In this document: positions 39,661-49,639 of the stretch, one piece after another
Layout of the letters: every line of letters begins with the position of its first letter
Position numbering within the stretch: the stretch's first letter is position 1
Origin: JAKZVK01 sp965248255
GTDB taxonomy: Bacteria; Acidobacteriota; Terriglobia; Bryobacterales; UBA6623
Length of the DNA stretch: 64,000 nt
Reading direction: 5' to 3'
Assembly: GCA_965248255.1 (NCBI GenBank)
Contig: CBDFIW010000004.1
Span: forward strand, 1,860,001 to 1,924,000
The notes under the pieces: generated by a model
What the model saw: the letters and a program-made list of their open reading frames with translations, nothing else
What the model was told of the DNA's origin: nothing
Databases searched by the model: none
Made by a program: the position numbers and the translations under genes

Positions 39661-39888
39661 TCAGGGAAAAGGACTGATCTCATAGATCTGTGCGTTCGTG
39701 AGATCCAACGAGCCGGGCCGTTTCGATCGAACCAGAGGCAGCTTGACTTTGTGCTGCGGACCGGCCGGCCCCTCGAGCACCCGTTCCACACCGCGCAGAA
39801 TCAGTTCCTCGATAGAGCAGCCCTGGTGCGCCGCCAGAGTCTCAATCCGGCGATAGGTCGGTTCGGGAATGTCGACCGTGATTCGCAC
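39661..39888 (-). CDS. Orphan ribbon-helix-helix antitoxin-like protein
   Basis: A 75-residue protein: MRITVDIPEPTYRRIETLAA followed by a helix (SIEELILRGVERVL) gives the RHH DNA-binding fold. The C-terminus (LPLVRSKRPGSLDLTNAQIY) resembles the toxin-binding tail of VapB antitoxins. No PIN-domain toxin follows on the minus strand; the next gene in that direction is the convergent ACP-like gene. It is either an orphan antitoxin or an independent regulator. Confidence 0.65.
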   Translation of the reverse strand: MRITVDIPEPTYRRIETLAAHQGCSIEELILRGVERVLEGPAGPQHKVKLPLVRSKRPGSLDLTNAQIYEISPFP

Positions 39889-39921
39889 ACCCTCACGCTA
39901 CCGCATTCATGGCCGGTTACT

Positions 39922-40788
39922 TCACCGGAAACTCTTGGCGCAGCGGAAGCCGATGTTGGGGCTGCGGCTGGCCGGGCGGGAGAAGGTGCGGTAGGCGCAG
40001 GTGAGGTACTTGGCGAGGTCGATCCAGGAGCCGCCGCGGAGGACGCGGTAGAGACCCTCGTCGGGACCTTTCGGATTATCGGTCGGGGCGCGCTCGTAGT
40101 AGGTGCGCTCGTAGTGGTCCGAGCACCACTCCCACACGTTGCCGGCCATGTCGCACAGGCCGAAGTAGTTGCGCGGATAGCGGCACACCTCCCGCTCGCC
40201 GTCGAGCACGTTGAAGTGGGCGTGCTTCTCCTTGTCCGGGTCCTCCTCGCCCCACGGGTACTTGACACCCTCGGCCATGCCACGGGCGGCGCGCTCCCAC
40301 TCGGCCTCGGTCGGCAGGCGCTTGCCGGCCCATTCGCAATAGGCCAAGGCTTCGTGCCAGTTGACGTTCACGACCGGGTATTTTTCCTGTCCCTCGGCCA
40401 TCTCGCCGTCGATCCAGTGGAACGGCGGCTTGCGGCTGCCGGCTTCGAGAAACTCGACGTACTGCGAGTTGGTGACCTCGTGCTCGTCGAGGTAGAAGGG
40501 ATCGACGGTAGTCGGCTTGACCGGCCGGCTGTCTTTGAGCAGCGTGGGACGCCACTTCAAATCATCGTCGAATAGGACATGCGTGCGGCCACGTAGGAAT
40601 TCACCGCCGGGGATGAAGACCATGCCCGGCTCGGCGGCGTGACCGGGGCTCACCAGGAGCGTGAGGAGGACGACAGATCCGACGACCGCCAAGGTCGGAC
40701 TGCCGGAACAGGCAAAAGGGCGGGCACAGGAAGCTATGCCCCTACACGTCGTGTGGAGCTGTTTCAGTGGGCAGGTGCGCCTACCCAT
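39922..40788 (-). CDS. Formylglycine-generating-enzyme-like (SUMF1/FGE-sulfatase domain) exported protein
   Basis: A 288-residue protein with a signal segment (VVGSVVLLTLLVSPGHAA) then the FGE fold: GMVFIPGGEFLRG, DEHEVTNSQYVEFL, PVVNVNWHEALAYCEWAGKR, LPTEAEWERAARG, NVWEWCSD, VLRGGSWID, IGFRCAKSF. True enzymes oxidise a cysteine of sulfatases to formylglycine; many relatives have other or no known activity, and no sulfatase gene is near. The start at ATG 40788 overlaps the preceding DUF1501 gene by 8 bases (TATGGGTAG), so the two are translationally coupled. It may mature or bind a partner in the periplasm. Confidence 0.85.
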   Translation of the reverse strand: MGRRTCPLKQLHTTCRGIASCARPFACSGSPTLAVVGSVVLLTLLVSPGHAAEPGMVFIPGGEFLRGRTHVLFDDDLKWRPTLLKDSRPVKPTTVDPFYLDEHEVTNSQYVEFLEAGSRKPPFHWIDGEMAEGQEKYPVVNVNWHEALAYCEWAGKRLPTEAEWERAARGMAEGVKYPWGEEDPDKEKHAHFNVLDGEREVCRYPRNYFGLCDMAGNVWEWCSDHYERTYYERAPTDNPKGPDEGLYRVLRGGSWIDLAKYLTCAYRTFSRPASRSPNIGFRCAKSFR

Positions 40789-42187
40789 AGATGGTCGAAA
40801 TCTCGTTGTTGGGGATGTAGCCGTTGGCGCCGAGCGGATCGACATAGGTGTAGCCGCGTCCGGAGGGAGTATTGCTGATCTTCTTCGTCCAGTCAATCCC
40901 CAGAGCCGAGTACATCGTGGCCAGGATGTTTTCGTTGCGCGGCTGCTCTTTGAAGTCCCAGCCGGTTTCGACGCACTTTGCTCCTTCGCTATCGGAGCGC
41001 CCGAGCCGGACGCCGCCCTTGACGCCCGCGCCGGCGAACATGGCCGGATAGCAAGGGTTGTAGTGGTCGCGTCCTTCCATGTTGTTGAGTGCGCCCGTCG
41101 TGCGGCCGAACTCGCTCATGCATACGACGAGCGTTTCATCGAGCAGCGTCTGGCCGGGGTTGGTCTTCGAGGGAATCGCTGAGAGGTCTTCGAGCAGCGA
41201 CGCGAAGGCTTTGTCGAGCTCGGCGCAGAGGACGTAGTGATTGGAGTCCTTGGAGCGGTCCCAGATGTAGACGTGGTGATCCCAGCCCGGATGGCACAGG
41301 TGGATGTAGTGCGTCCCGGCGTCTTGCGCCAGCACGTTGCGCGCGAGGATCGCCCCCATGGCGGCGCGCGAGGTCCCGTAGCGCTCCTTATCCTCTTCGG
41401 TGATGCGGAAGGCGGCCGGCCAGCGCTCGTCCGACAGTAGCTTGTAGGCGACGCTATAGAAGTCGTCGTAGCTCGACATCTTGCGACCGTAACCGGACAG
41501 ACGCTTGTGCTCGACTTCGCGCAGCTTGCTGAGCAGGTCCCAACGTTGCTCGAGCAGCTCGACGGCCTTGGCATCGAGCGCCGCTCCCTCCTGGGCCGCG
41601 TCGGTATTGATGTCCACCACCGAGAAGCGGGGCGGGAGAAAGCCGGTCGACAGCGCGCCGGCCGCGCCCTTCTCGAGGTTGAACGACATGTAGGTCGGGA
41701 ACGTGTCGTTGGGCCGGCGGCGCGGCTCGAGTTCCGACGCGATGACCGAGCCGATGGACGGGATTTCCTTGGCGAAGGCCAGGTTCATCTGGCGGCCGGT
41801 CTGCACGTAGTACTGTGCGCGAAAGTGCACTTGCTCGTGACCCGTCATCGAGCGCAGCACGGCGAGCTTGTCCATCTGCTTCGACAGCCGCGGGAAGAGC
41901 AACTGCGACATCTCGAGATCGGAAGCGAGCGTCTTGACGTCGAGGTCGGCGGGCGAGCCGGCGTTCTCTTTGAAGTCGAACGACTCGACGTGACTGATGG
42001 CGCCCGACATTTCGTAATAGAGAACGTTGCGGGCGTTGCCGCGCGGATGGACGCCGCTCGTTTCCTTGGCCGCCACCTGCAGCGGCCATACGCCGTCGAT
42101 CGAAGCGCCCAGCAAACCGAGTCCGCCGATGCGCAGCAAGTCGCGCCGCGAGCCGAGTAAGTCGCCTACCTGGGTGGGTTTCGCCAT
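40781..42187 (-). CDS. DUF1501 protein with twin-arginine signal
   Basis: A 468-residue protein. The N-terminus has a twin-arginine-like signal (GSRRDLLRIGGLGLLGASID). The rest is the DUF1501 fold, related to alkaline phosphatase/sulfatase-type enzymes (LYYEMSGAISHVESFDFKEN, MSEFGRTTGALNNMEGRDHY, YPAMFAGAGVKGGVRLG). Catalytic function is not established; these genes usually follow PSD1 cytochrome genes, but here the upstream DNA is repeat-rich and non-coding. The ATG at 42187 has GGGGGA 8 bases upstream. It overlaps the downstream FGE-like gene. Confidence 0.88.
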   Translation of the reverse strand: MAKPTQVGDLLGSRRDLLRIGGLGLLGASIDGVWPLQVAAKETSGVHPRGNARNVLYYEMSGAISHVESFDFKENAGSPADLDVKTLASDLEMSQLLFPRLSKQMDKLAVLRSMTGHEQVHFRAQYYVQTGRQMNLAFAKEIPSIGSVIASELEPRRRPNDTFPTYMSFNLEKGAAGALSTGFLPPRFSVVDINTDAAQEGAALDAKAVELLEQRWDLLSKLREVEHKRLSGYGRKMSSYDDFYSVAYKLLSDERWPAAFRITEEDKERYGTSRAAMGAILARNVLAQDAGTHYIHLCHPGWDHHVYIWDRSKDSNHYVLCAELDKAFASLLEDLSAIPSKTNPGQTLLDETLVVCMSEFGRTTGALNNMEGRDHYNPCYPAMFAGAGVKGGVRLGRSDSEGAKCVETGWDFKEQPRNENILATMYSALGIDWTKKISNTPSGRGYTYVDPLGANGYIPNNEISTIYG

Positions 42188-43636
42188 GGCCAAGTCCCCC
42201 TAGTCAAGTTCCCGGGCGACTCCATTGTAACACCGTCTTCCAAGCCTGCAAGATAGATCGGCGGGCTGAAGGATTGTGTTGCGCGTGGGCGTGGCTGAGG
42301 GTGAAGGTTGTTTCTCATCTGGTGTGTTTCATGGCCCGTGACGACCGGCTTGGACCGCCGAACCCGCTCTCCCGCATGCCGACTGTCAGGGTGTGGATCG
42401 GTCCATCTCGTTAGCCCCGCGGGCTTCGGACAAATTGGGTTCGTTTTCGCCGCAGCCCATTGAGCTCGGGATTGGGTTCGCTTTAGTCTTCTCGGGTTTG
42501 CGAGGGTGGGGACCCAAGCTGAAGCAGGTGGCCGGGAGGGAACGTCGGCCCGGAGACCGACGCTGCCCGCCCGGAGAGGCGCGCCACTTCCGGGGCGGAA
42601 GCCGATCCGGGTCCGAAGCAATGACGGCAACGGGCGGCGGCGGAATTGGCTTCGTTCTGTTTTTCGCTCGTCGAGCGGTGATCGCGAAGCGTGGATTCGG
42701 CTGCAAGGCGTTGATCCCAAGGGGATTGGGCGAGATTGGGTTCGTTTCGTCATTTTGGTTGAAACGGCGAGCCTTGTCCGGTGAGCTGCCGTGAGCACCC
42801 CGAGGCAGTTGGAACTGCAGAGGAACGCAGATGACCGGGGATGAATTTTGGCGGGGACGAATTGGGTTCGCTTCGTTTTTCGGTCGCTGAAGGAATGGGG
42901 GGAAGGCCGGATTCGCTTGCAAGCCCATGAGTCCACTGGTCTTCGGAGAAATTGGCTTCGTTTTGCATGGCAGTCTCTCGAGCCTTGACGCGGACAGGCG
43001 CGGCGGCGGTCCGCAACGGGGCGGGAACTGTGCGAAGTGCCCAGGACCCGCTGCTGAGATGGGGTGAGCTTGGGTTTCTCATCGGCGGAAGGCCCGGAAA
43101 TGCCCGGATTTGCCCGAAATGGCCCGCTTTCTACAGGGGCGGATAAGGGTTCTTTGTTCAAGGGTCACCTCGCACGCCACCCTCGCGGATCGGTGACCAG
43201 GATTTGGAATTGTGGTGTTCCACTTTCTGTCCTGTTGGGGCGACGGATCGCCCGTTGGCTTTCTTCGCCCCTAGTATACGAGTCATTTGTGTGGGCGGCG
43301 GGGTGTCTGGAGAGGCAAGTGTTGAAAGGATGGAGAAAACTATTCTTGAAAATCTGTGAACGCGCCTGGGCTGAGGCCTCAACGGGGCATGAGGATGGGG
43401 CAGGTGACATGATCGCTTTACACTACCCGACAAGGGCAGATCCATCTGCGCTTCGAGGCTTTCCGAGGGAGCGGCACTTGTCCCGGATTGCCGACCAGAC
43501 CGCCAAGTGCGCCAGCGATCGAGTGAAGTCTTCTTATTGCAATAAGTCAGAAGGCAAAGGGGGCGGATTTCTCATCTGAACCCGATTTACCAACACCTTT
43601 CCGCGAACGGGCGTTATGTAGTTCGTTTTGGGGGAC
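42188..43636. other. 1.4-kb non-coding region with interspersed repeats
   Basis: No supported gene. Several open frames cross it on both strands but have low-complexity, family-free translations. It contains six copies of an AATTGGSTTCGYTT-type repeat (listed separately) and a GCCCGGA/TGCCCG-rich stretch at about 43090-43130. The right half (43140-43630) shows nothing recognisable. Confidence 0.6.
42433..42965 (-). repeat. Six-copy short interspersed repeat (KRTQF-type)
   Basis: Copies of AATTGGSTTCGYTTY occur at about 42433-42447, 42470-42484, 42643-42658, 42734-42749, 42859-42882 and 42949-42965, all in one orientation, spaced 37, 173, 91, 125 and 90 bases. A second shared motif, GGATTCGSYTGCAAGSC, sits between pairs (near 42692 and 42909). 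On the minus strand the repeat translates in one frame as K-R-T-Q-S/F-like words (AKRSQF, TKRTQF, TERSQF, AKTNPI). I recall similar repeats in Planctomycete and related genomes, often misannotated as proteins. Nature unknown. Confidence 0.75.
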
Positions 43637-46607
43637 TTAGTCCTGCTCGCGGTCGCGGAACTCCTCGTACCAGTTTTGCACCACACGGATGGTCAGTTCC
43701 GGTGTATCTTCAGGCGGGTAGCTGAACAGGAATCGCTGGCCGTCAGCAGAAACGTCATACCCGAGTTGGTGGCTGTCAACATCGAAGAGCCACGTTGGTT
43801 TCCCGCTGGAGAAATCTCCTACCGTGGAGACCGGCACGGAGAATAGCCCTGTGGCTACGCCGCTGGCCCTTCCGCCGCCAATGTAAAAGAGCTCCTTACC
43901 ATTGGAGCTCCAGCGAGGCGTGCGACCCTCATTCGTCGATACCCTGTCCTGCGGTCCACCCTCCGGAAAGCGCTGGACGTAGATTTCTGCCTGCCCCGTA
44001 ACGTACGAGAAATAGGCGACGTGCCGTCCATCCGGAGACAATCTGGGGCCCAGCTCCCTGTGATCCGTCGCCAGAAACACCTGGGGCTGCCATTCTTTGG
44101 TCTGGCGATCGTGCACGAGAAACCAGAGATCCGCTTGACGCTGGTACGTCACGTACTTCCCGTCCCGCGACCAGGAGCCGGGCAGCTCGAAATCAACCGA
44201 CGAGGAGATCCGCTGCGGCTTTTCTTCCACTCGGTCAAGTTCAGCCATCCAAATGTCCGCGCCACCCGTCCTGAACGAACCGAAGGTCAAGCGTTTGCCA
44301 TCCGGAGACCACACGGGGAGGAAATCACCGGCCTGTTCGGCGGTCACCTTCGTCGGTAGGTTCCGGTTCAGGTCGTGGACCCATATGTCGCCGTCTAGAC
44401 TATATGCGACCTGGGCGCCTTCCGGCGAAAAGCTGGGGGCGTCTCCTGGGCCGATCGACCCCTGCTTTTCTCCGCTGCGATTCCGCCAGACAAGCTGGTT
44501 CGGATTCGGCTTCCAATCGAGATAGACCAGGGCCCTTTCCGCGGACACTGTGGGTGCCCATGCGTTCCGCCGCACGAGGAAGGGCTCGCGTTCCGGTTGC
44601 AGCGTGCGAAGTGAAAACGGCAGGGCCCAGAGGCTGACTGGATTCTGCCCCTGCGAGTAAATCAGATGGCCTGTTGGAGAATAAACCGGTTCAAGCCCTG
44701 GCGGAAGCACTCTCCGCCGGCGTGTATCCATATCGAGAATCATCATCCGCTGGGTGGGAGAATCGCGGAACCCGACCCCGAATATCAGAACTCGCTCGCC
44801 TGCCTCTGAGGGCAGGAAGCTGGGAGACGTGCCGAGGGAGGTGCTGGCACCGCCGAAGTATTCGGCAAAGATCTCCTCTTTCTCCGCCAGAGAGAAAACG
44901 GGCTTCGGCGTCCCTCCGCCGAAAGGAACCTCCCAGAGCTTGCTTCGGAAGCCGGTGGAGTAGGCGACTGTTCTCCCGTCGTTGCTGACCGCCCCACCCA
45001 GCATATTTCTAGCCTCGCAGACCGTGCTTGCCGACCCTCCTTGCACCGGAACCTTTTGGAGCAGATCCGGGATCTTTGCTTTCGACCTGAACAAGATGAA
45101 TTCGCTGTCGGGTGACCAGAAGGGACTATTTGCTTGCTGAACGCCTTGAATGAGGCGAGGCTCGTCTTGTCGCAGGTCCCGCACCCAAAGCTGACGCTGC
45201 TCACCGCCAATGAAGGCGATGTACCTACCATTCGGCGAGATAGCGACATTCCCGAGGAGGAATTCGGGCCGGGAGGCCACACCGCGCTGAACAGGATCAT
45301 CCGGCCGGATGGTGAAGCGGCGAAGCGGCACTTCGGGAGCCGGTTTGCGGAAATAAGCGAACGTGAGGACCAAACACGCAATCGTCGCAAGGGCCAGCAG
45401 CCCCCGATGGAATCGCAGTCTTCGCTTCGGGACCATCGGCTCCGACAAGCCCACTGACACGGCGGACGGCTTTGAACGTGAGACTGTCGATGTGCCGGAG
45501 GAGACTCTCTTTTGCAGGCCGCGCAGGTCAACGAGCAAGTCTTCAGCGTGTTGATAGCGCTCGTCGCGGTCCTTCGCCAGGGCTTTGCCGATGATCCATT
45601 CCAACTCCATCGGTAGACCCGCCCGCTGAGCGGTCACAGGTTCCGGCTCCTCGTTGGTGATCCCGTAGAGAACCGCCTCCTGGCGCTCTCCTTCAAAGGG
45701 CAGACGGCCCGTGACCATCTCGTACAGCACCACCCCCAACGACCAGAGGTCGGTGCGACGGTCGGTCTTTTCACCGACGGCCTGTTCCGGAGACATGTAG
45801 GAAGGAGTTCCGAGAATCGTGGTCGTCTCGGTGAGCTTGGAGCGATCGGCGAGCTGCGCCAGGCCAAAGTCCATGACTTTGGACGGCGATGTCGAGGGCC
45901 TCGTCGAGCTTCAATGGTCGCTCGGCGATCTTATCCTTCACCGTGTGGCCTTCGAGGTAGGCCATGGCGAGGAACGTCTGTCCCTCGGCCTCGTCGATCT
46001 CGTAAACCGCGCAGATGTTCTGGTGATCCAGGCGGGCCGCGGCCTTGGCTTCCCGGACGAAACGAGCCTTGTGTTCGGGGTCCTCGACGGCGTGTGCGGC
46101 CAGGAATTTCAGAGCGACGGAACGTTCTAGCTTCGTGTCCTCGGCCTTGTAAACGACACCCATGCCGCCTTCACCCAACTTCTCGGTGATCCTGTAGTGC
46201 GAGATGGTGGCGCCGGGCGCGGGCGCTAGCGCCGCTACCTGCGGTGAGCGCTCTTCGGGGGGTCGCCCGATCCGCTCCACCGGGACGAGAAAACGATAAC
46301 CCCGTCGAGGAAGCGTTTCGACAAAGTCAGGGTTGTCCGCCGAGTCGTCGAGTGCCTGCCAGATCTTGTTAATCGCCGTCCCCAGGCTGTGCTCGTACTC
46401 GACGACGGTCCCGTGGGGCCATAGCTCGGCGATCAGCGCCTCTCGAGTGACGACTCTTCCCGAGCGTTCGAGCAGACACACCAGAACCTGAAACGGTTGC
46501 CGCGGCAGCCTGACCCTGACGCCGTTCTTGCGCAGTTGTCCTGCCTCCAGGTCGGCCTCAAACTCGCCGAACTGCAGGACATGGCCGGGCTGGGGCCCTT
46601 CTTCCAT
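43637..46607 (-). pseudogene. Winged-helix / Ser-Thr kinase / TolB propeller protein lacking the catalytic loop
   Basis: ATG 46607 starts an N-terminal OmpR-type winged helix (RLPRQPFQVLVCLLERSGRV, ETLPRRGYRFLVPVERIG). The kinase N-lobe follows (GEGGMGVVYKAED, VALKFLAAHA) as far as LKLDEALDIAVQ. There the frame shifts and jumps straight to KVMDFGLAQLADRSKLTETT, with GTPSYMSPEQ after. The roughly 30-residue stretch that should hold HRDxKxxN is missing, joined near 45880. After the kinase come a membrane helix (LALATIACLVLTFAYF) and a WD40/TolB-like propeller (PDGKRLTFGS, DGRHVAYFSY). This layout is typical of acidobacterial kinases. The deletion removes the catalytic Asp and shifts frame, so no active kinase can be made. 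Confidence 0.88.
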
Positions 46608-46999
46608 GGCTCTCTCAGGCTAATTCTCGCATCCCTCGCGCCTTCGTCGCACGAGCGGCCTCGGTCTCTCCATCGGACATCTATCTGGCGAAGTTGAACC
46701 TTGGTAAGGAAACCAGCCAAGGGGCAAGGACTGGCAGCCGGTGAAGGAATAGCTACCAACAGAGGTTCAGGGGTGAGCAAGGGGTGACTTGCATCGCTGA
46801 GCCCGAGTTATACTACGCGGTATTAACAGCCGCGACAGGCAACCACATCTCAGTCGTGGGAATGGACTCCGGAGAAGCTCTCCGCATGGGCTCCTTGTTG
46901 CTGGTGGCCGCTGACGGGGTGACGAGTTTCTCTTATCTTGAATTCGGTACTGTTCATCGTGGGCTTTTCGCTTCCAACTGCTGAACCAAGATAGACGGG
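46608..46999. other. Divergent intergenic region, no gene seen
   Basis: About 390 bases between the divergent kinase and PSD1 genes. It should hold promoters for both, but none could be pinned down. A short imperfect dyad GCGG...GCCGC lies near 46818-46835. Confidence 0.4.
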
Positions 47000-49633
47000 A
47001 TGGGGATGGATTTGCGTAGACGCAAGGTTGTCATCGCATTGGCGGCGTGCTGGGGGTTGGTCGCATCGTTTGCGGTGCAGGCGCAGCAAGGGTCGCTTCC
47101 GTCTCCGGTGGAACGGCAGGTCAGCTTCGTCGGTGACATCCGACCGCTCCTCGAGAGCCGGTGCCAGATGTGCCACGGTCCTCAACTGCAAAGCAGCGGG
47201 CTGCGGCTCGACCGTCGCGAGCATGCGCTCAAGGGCGGCTATTCGGGTGCGGCGATTCGGCCCGGCGATAGCGCGGGGAGCAAGCTGATCCGGATGGTAG
47301 CGGGTTTGGAGAAGGACTTGGTGATGCCTCCCGCCGGCGAGAAGCTGACGGCAAAGGAGATTGGGTTGCTGCGCGCTTGGATTGATCAGGGCGCTGAGTG
47401 GCCGGTCGCAGAAGCGGAGGTGAACGAGGAAGCTCCTGCTGTGGTCTCGGCCAAGCCGAGGAACACCCACTGGTCATTCCAACCGGTCGCGCGCCCCGCG
47501 CCGCCCTCGGTCAAGCACCGGGCGTCGGCGAAGAACCCTATCGACCGTTTCGTTCTGGCTCGTTTGGAGAAAGACGGAATCGAGCCTTCTCGCCAAGCTG
47601 ACCGGCGGACGCTGCTGCGCCGTGTAAGCCTGGACCTAACCGGCCTGCCGCCTACGCTGGCGGAGGTTGCCGAATTCCTGGCCGGCGATGGCACAGAAGC
47701 ATACGAAAAGGCAGTCGATCGTTTGCTCGAGTCTCCGCACTACGGCGAAAAGTGGGCCATGCATTGGCTCGACCTGGCGCGTTACGCCGACAGCGACGGG
47801 TATGAAAAAGACCTGAGCCGTCCCCATGCCTGGCGGTATCGGCATTGGGTGATCGACGCACTGAACGCCGACATGCCGTTTGACCGGTTCAGCATCGAGC
47901 AGATCGCCGGCGACCTGCTTCCCGGCGCGACCGTCGAACAAAAGGTCGCAACCGGCTTCCACCGCAACACCCTGAAGAACCGCGAGGGCGGCGTCAAACC
48001 CGAGCAATTCCGCTTTGAGGAGACGGTCGATCGCACCAGCACGGTGGCCACGGTCTGGCTTGGGCTCACGGTCGGCTGCGCCCAGTGCCACGACCACAAA
48101 TACGACCCCATCTCGCAGAAGGACTACTACAGCTTTTTCGCCTTCTTCAACAACCTCGATGAGGTGAATATCGACGCGCCGCTGGCCGGTGAAATGGGGC
48201 CCTACCTCGCGGCGCTGCCCGAGTACCGTCAGAAACGCGAAGCACTTCTACAAGAGAACCGTGTTCCTGAGTTGCAGCCGCCTTGGGAAGAGAAGATGAA
48301 GTTGGCGCGGGCGAACCCGGGAAAATGGAACGACTGGGACCACGCCTACGACGCTTTCCAGAAATACCTCGATCGCTCGGACAAGATTGTCGACAAGCCG
48401 CCCTCCGAGCGCACTCAGAAGGAGATCGATGCGCTGGCCGACCACTTTGTCAAGAACTACCAACGCGTCATCACGAAAGAGCGGAGCGAGGAGCTGAACT
48501 TCAAGGAGCTTCGCGAGAAACTCACCGAGCTCAAGAACGGCTTCGCGGCGATCAGCGAAGCCCAGACGGTCACCGAAAGCGAAGACAACCGCAAAACCCA
48601 CATCCATATTCGTGGCGATTGGAAGAATCGGGGTTTTCCAGTCGAGCCCAACACGCCCTCGGTGCTGCGAACGCTTCGACGATCCGGCGGCACGGGTGAA
48701 CTGACGCGCGCCAATCTGGCGAAGTGGACCGTCTCGCGGGATAACCCCCTCCCCGCCCGCGTCACGGTAAACCGCATCTGGCAGGAGTGCTTCGGGCGCG
48801 GCCTTGTCGCGACGTCCGAGGACTTCGGCACCCAGGGCGAGAAACCCTCGCATCCGCAGCTACTCGACTGGCTGGCAAGCGAGTTTATGGACAACGGTTG
48901 GAGCCTGAAGCACCTGCACAAGACGATCGTCATGTCGGCCACTTATCAGCAGTCGTCCAAAGTGCGGCCGGCGCTGCAGTTGCGAGACCCCGGCAATCGC
49001 CTGTTGGCGCGCCAATCACGGCTACGCCTGGCAGGCGAGTTGGTGCGCGACGCGGCGTTGTCGGTGAGCGGCTTGCTCTATCCCAAGGTCGGCGGGCGAA
49101 GCGTGCGGCCGCCGCTTCCCGAGGGTGTGGCTAAGCTGGCGTACGGCACCTCGATGAAGTGGGAAGAGAGCCAGGGACAGGAGCGCTACCGGCGCGGTCT
49201 CTATATTCACTTCCAGCGGACGATTCCCTACCCGCAGCTGATGAGCTTCGATATGTCGGAGCGGAGTGCCACGCAGTGCCGCCGCGAGCGCTCGAACACA
49301 CCTCTGCAGTCGCTGAACCTTCTCAATGACCCGGTCTTCGTCGAAGCGGCACAGGCCCTCGCTGTAAGACTATTGACCGAAGGCGAGGCAGGGCTGGAAG
49401 ATCGGCTGCGTTACGGGTTCGAGCTGTGTTTGGCGCGTCCGCCCAAGGACTCCGAAGTGAGGGCGATGATTGAGTACTACCAGAGGCAGACCGGCATCTT
49501 CGACAACGATCCAGAGTCTGCGGAGAAGCTGTTCGCTCTGAACCTGCCCGGGGTGAGCCAAGTCGAAGGCGCCACCTGGGTGGGAGTAAGTAGCGTCCTT
49601 CTGAATCTCGACGAGTTCATTACCAGAGAGTAA
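47000..49633 (+). CDS. PSD1-type planctomycete cytochrome c protein (PSCyt1/PSCyt2-DUF1549/PSD1-DUF1553)
   Basis: An 877-residue exported protein. After a signal peptide (VVIALAACWGLVASFAVQAQ) the PSCyt1 haem domain has CQMCH at residues 54-58 (IRPLLESRCQMCHGPQ) and a distal Met region (LVMPPAGEKLT). DUF1549 follows (PIDRFVLARLEKDG, RRVSLDLTGLPPT, HYGEKWAMHWLDLARYADSD), with another CxxCH (GCAQCHDHKYDP). The C-terminal DUF1553 includes ARVTVNRIWQECFGRGLV and TPLQSLNLLNDPVF. The biochemical role is unproven; periplasmic electron transfer is assumed. It is followed after 6 bases by a DUF1501 gene, the usual partner, and heads a plus-strand run to recJ. Confidence 0.92.
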   Translation: MGMDLRRRKVVIALAACWGLVASFAVQAQQGSLPSPVERQVSFVGDIRPLLESRCQMCHGPQLQSSGLRLDRREHALKGGYSGAAIRPGDSAGSKLIRMVAGLEKDLVMPPAGEKLTAKEIGLLRAWIDQGAEWPVAEAEVNEEAPAVVSAKPRNTHWSFQPVARPAPPSVKHRASAKNPIDRFVLARLEKDGIEPSRQADRRTLLRRVSLDLTGLPPTLAEVAEFLAGDGTEAYEKAVDRLLESPHYGEKWAMHWLDLARYADSDGYEKDLSRPHAWRYRHWVIDALNADMPFDRFSIEQIAGDLLPGATVEQKVATGFHRNTLKNREGGVKPEQFRFEETVDRTSTVATVWLGLTVGCAQCHDHKYDPISQKDYYSFFAFFNNLDEVNIDAPLAGEMGPYLAALPEYRQKREALLQENRVPELQPPWEEKMKLARANPGKWNDWDHAYDAFQKYLDRSDKIVDKPPSERTQKEIDALADHFVKNYQRVITKERSEELNFKELREKLTELKNGFAAISEAQTVTESEDNRKTHIHIRGDWKNRGFPVEPNTPSVLRTLRRSGGTGELTRANLAKWTVSRDNPLPARVTVNRIWQECFGRGLVATSEDFGTQGEKPSHPQLLDWLASEFMDNGWSLKHLHKTIVMSATYQQSSKVRPALQLRDPGNRLLARQSRLRLAGELVRDAALSVSGLLYPKVGGRSVRPPLPEGVAKLAYGTSMKWEESQGQERYRRGLYIHFQRTIPYPQLMSFDMSERSATQCRRERSNTPLQSLNLLNDPVFVEAAQALAVRLLTEGEAGLEDRLRYGFELCLARPPKDSEVRAMIEYYQRQTGIFDNDPESAEKLFALNLPGVSQVEGATWVGVSSVLLNLDEFITRE

Positions 49634-49639
49634 GCCTTT

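Noticed and set aside
42433..42965. A CRISPR array
   Set aside because: The repeats are short and imperfect with irregular spacing (37-173), and no cas genes are present.
42166..43161. A 331-codon minus-strand frame across the repeat region
   Set aside because: Its only recurring feature is the interspersed repeat itself; the rest is low-complexity with no start signal. It is treated as repeat-driven, not a gene.
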